From JANMZO01 sp963763135 (GTDB lineage Bacteria > Actinomycetota > Acidimicrobiia > Acidimicrobiales > JANYDT01): a stretch of DNA of 64,000 bases. The notes beneath the pieces were generated by a model. The model was not told where the DNA came from, ran no database searches, and was given only the letters and a program-made list of their open reading frames with translations. Made by a program: the position numbers and the translations under genes. The stretch covers positions 1-64,000 of the forward strand of contig CAVXNJ010000010.1 in the NCBI GenBank assembly GCA_963763135.1, written 5' to 3'. This document shows positions 62,078 to 64,000 of the stretch, in pieces. Numbering within the stretch: the stretch's first letter is position 1; each line of letters starts with the position of its first letter.

Positions 62078-63683
62078 ATGCAATTCAGAGAATTAAAACT
62101 CTCTACGACACTATTTGGACTCTTCGGAGTACTCATGATTGGCCTGGCGGGTTTTGCTGCACAGAGCTTTTCAACACTCGGCAGCGTTCGAATCGGCGGA
62201 GACTCGTACAAGGAAATCGTACGCAGCAAAGATCTCATCGCCGATGTACTTCCGCCGCCAGCGTACATTCTGGAGAGCTACCTTGTGGCCCACCAGATGG
62301 TAACGGCGACAGATCCGGCGGAGATTGACACGCTGGCGGTTCAGCTCACCAAGCTTCGGTCCGACTTTGAACAGCGCCACGCCTTCTGGGACACGGATCT
62401 TCCCGGCGGAGCCATGAAGGAGCAGCTGCTGGTCGACTCATACAATCCGGCCGAACGTTTCTATGAATTGGCAGAAAAGAAACTTGTACCGATGGTACGG
62501 AGTGGTGATAACGCCAAGGCGCTAGCGCTGCTGCAAACCACGATGAAGTCTGAGTATCAGGCTCACCGCACCGCTATTGACTCGGTGGTGTCCTCAGCAA
62601 CGGACTACAACAAAGCTTCGGAATCGGGTGCACACGCCAAAGTAAGTACGCTTACCACCAGGTTGGAAATTCTCCTGGTAGCAATATTCCTTCTCGGAAT
62701 TGCTCTGGTGATCGCAACCGTTCGCTCGATTGCTCGGCCTCTTCGTGAGATAACCGATGCATCGCTCGCGCTGGCCGAGGGTGACCTCGGCATCACGGTT
62801 AACTATCAGTCGAGCAACGAGCTCGGCCAGCTCGCCGAAGCGTTCCGAACCACCATCACCAACGTGAGCACAGCAATGGGCGCAATCACGGTCAACGCCG
62901 ACTCGATGGCCGGTGAGGCTCGGCAACTCGATTCGCTGAGTCGCCAACTGGTCACCTCCGCCGAGGCCACCGAGTCTCGAGCCCAGGCCGTGTCGACCTC
63001 GGCCGAGAACGTCTCGAGCGACATCACCACGATCGCGGCGAGCACGAACCAGACTGCCGCAACTGTCGATGAGATCGTTCGAGCCGTTGCTCACGTCATG
63101 TCCGTGGTGAACCACGCGTCGGACATTACGGCCGACACCAGTGAGACGGTCGCGACACTCGACACGAGCAGTGTGGAGATCGGTGAGGTGGTTGCGCTCA
63201 TCAGCCGCATCGCCAGCCAAACCAACCTTCTCGCCCTGAACGCCACGATCGAGGCGAGTCGGGCAGGAACCGCCGGACAGCGGTTTCGCTGTTGTAGCGA
63301 AGGAAGTGAAGGATCTGGCTGAAGCGACGGCGCAGGCGGTTCAGTCGATTTCGCAGCGGATCGAGTCGATGCAGGGTCACACCAAGTCGGTGGTCGGAGC
63401 GATGGGCCAGATTCAGGAAGTGATCAACGAGATCAGTGGAGCGCAACACACCATCGTTGCTGCATTCGAAGAGCAGTCGGTCAACGCGGCCACCATCGGA
63501 GCGACTGCAGACCATGTGGCGGGAAGTTCCGAAGAGATAAGTTCACATATCGCCGAGGTCGCGGCCGCCGCGCGACAGACCAGTGGTAGTGCGGCCGATA
63601 CCCACGGAGCGGCCGAGCGACTGGCGCGAACGGCGACCGACCTTCGGGCGCTCGTGTCCCGGTTCCGTCTCGCTGAGGTCTAG
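62078..63683 (+). CDS. methyl-accepting chemotaxis protein (frame broken by one extra base)
   Basis: A chemoreceptor of about 534 residues once corrected. AGGAG precedes the ATG. Membrane helices lie at about 9-30 and 195-217, enclosing a helical sensor domain (about 35-190; DLIADVLPPPAYILESYLVAH), followed by HAMP (SIARPLREITDASLALAEGDLG) and the signalling coiled coil with hairpin tip RIASQTNLLALNATIEASRAG. The gene is 1606 bases; an extra C at 63281 breaks the frame between AGTAGQ and GFAVVAKEVKDLAEATAQAV, the best-conserved part of all. No other chemotaxis gene is in the window. The break is probably a sequence error. Confidence 0.88.
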
Positions 63684-63711
63684 ACGGGAACGACGAACCA
63701 ACTGGGGACGA

Positions 63712-63754
63712 TTGTGTGCACATCCGTAGCCCTCAGCTACGGACGTGCACACAA
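63712..63754. terminator. bidirectional terminator after the chemoreceptor gene
   Basis: TTGTGTGCACATCCGTAGC (63712-63730) and GCTACGGACGTGCACACAA (63736-63754) form a 19-bp stem with one mismatch and a five-base loop. It lies between the convergent chemoreceptor gene and the partial gene at the right edge. Confidence 0.85.
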
Positions 63755-63774
63755 CCCCGAACTCCATGGTGCGC

Positions 63775-63999
63775 TCAGCGCGGTGTACGACCACGGGTCC
63801 ACTCGGTTGGGCGAGGGTGGTCGCCGTTCGGCACGACCAGCGAACCGACGTAGTCGGCGTTGGAGTAGACCCGGTCGATTTCCGCCTTCATACTGCGAAG
63901 GTCGTCATCGGAAACGACGCCGTTGCTGGTCGCCTTGTAGAACTGCACGGTGACCCGAATGGGGAAGCGGTCGTCGCGGACCAACCGACGGCCATCCAT
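63775..63999 (-). CDS. hypothetical protein, probably truncated by the right edge
   Basis: Seventy-four residues from an ATG at 63999; since this touches the end of the window, the true start may lie outside. The sequence RFPIRVTVQFYKATSNGVVSDDDL, then RSMKAEIDRVYSNADYVGSLVVP, is regular and likely coding: a strand with aromatic residues followed by a helix and another strand. The C-terminus is basic. I do not recognise the family. Confidence 0.55.
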   Translation of the reverse strand: MDGRRLVRDDRFPIRVTVQFYKATSNGVVSDDDLRSMKAEIDRVYSNADYVGSLVVPNGDHPRPTEWTRGRTPR

Positions 64000-64000
64000 T

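Overview
The window looks like a piece of a GC-rich actinobacterial chromosome. The translational core is laid out as in Actinomycetota (secE-nusG-rplK-rplA, rplJ-rplL, rpoB-rpoC, rpsL-rpsG-fusA-tuf-rpsJ, with tRNA-Tyr, tRNA-Thr, tRNA-Met and tRNA-Trp upstream). GTG/TTG starts, Tat signals, ATGA-coupled operons and terminators with CGAA tetraloops also fit. Gene content (MidA-like methyltransferase, atypical SDR lacking YxxxK, class II XylA, two nearly identical tuf genes) suggests class Acidimicrobiia; this is an inference without a phylogeny.

Layout. 1-331: 5' part of rplC (minus). 332-924: non-coding region with a structured leader and a 67-bp repeat. 925-4567: nadA-nadB-nadC (plus), the complete de novo quinolinate branch of NAD synthesis. 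4571-4876: two dispersed repeats (family R2). 4918-11270: a seven-gene minus-strand operon with one nitrate/taurine/thiamine-precursor type ABC importer and three 2-oxoglutarate dioxygenase-like enzymes. 11401-29291: ribosomal, RNA polymerase and elongation factor genes plus tRNA-Trp (minus), with a single plus-strand CIA30-like gene between rpsL and rpoC. The S10 operon is therefore split: rpsJ is closed by a strong terminator and rplC lies 11 kb further on.

29493-33426: xylose locus (xylF-like lipoprotein, ROK repressor, divergent class II xylA). 33446-34762: ECF sigma/anti-sigma pair and rpmG; 34798-36112: second tuf and tRNA-Met. 36218-42797: a four-gene operon of unrecognised large proteins, set between tRNA-Met and a field of repeats (family R1) and tRNA-Thr 3'-end fragments; this is the best candidate for an undescribed system. 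43488-44861: tRNA-Thr, acetyltransferase, tRNA-Tyr, yajQ. 44883-47651: dimethylformamidase-like protein plus VOC protein. 47718-48135: tandem and R2 repeats. 48150-52917: HAD phosphatase with SMI1/KNR4-like partner, acetyl-CoA synthetase, and a cupin coupled to an unknown 359-aa protein. 52961-53898: ruined DUF1963 gene. 54071-63999: SDR, three R1 copies, MidA-like methyltransferase, FKBP-type exported protein, YczE-like membrane protein, ilvC with a divergent LysR regulator, Tat-exported carbonic anhydrase, a chemoreceptor and a partial gene.

Quality warning. Four otherwise intact genes (tuf copy 1, xylF, the ECF sigma gene, the chemoreceptor) each carry exactly one extra base. These may be assembly errors rather than biology. 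The DUF1963 gene is broken in at least five places.
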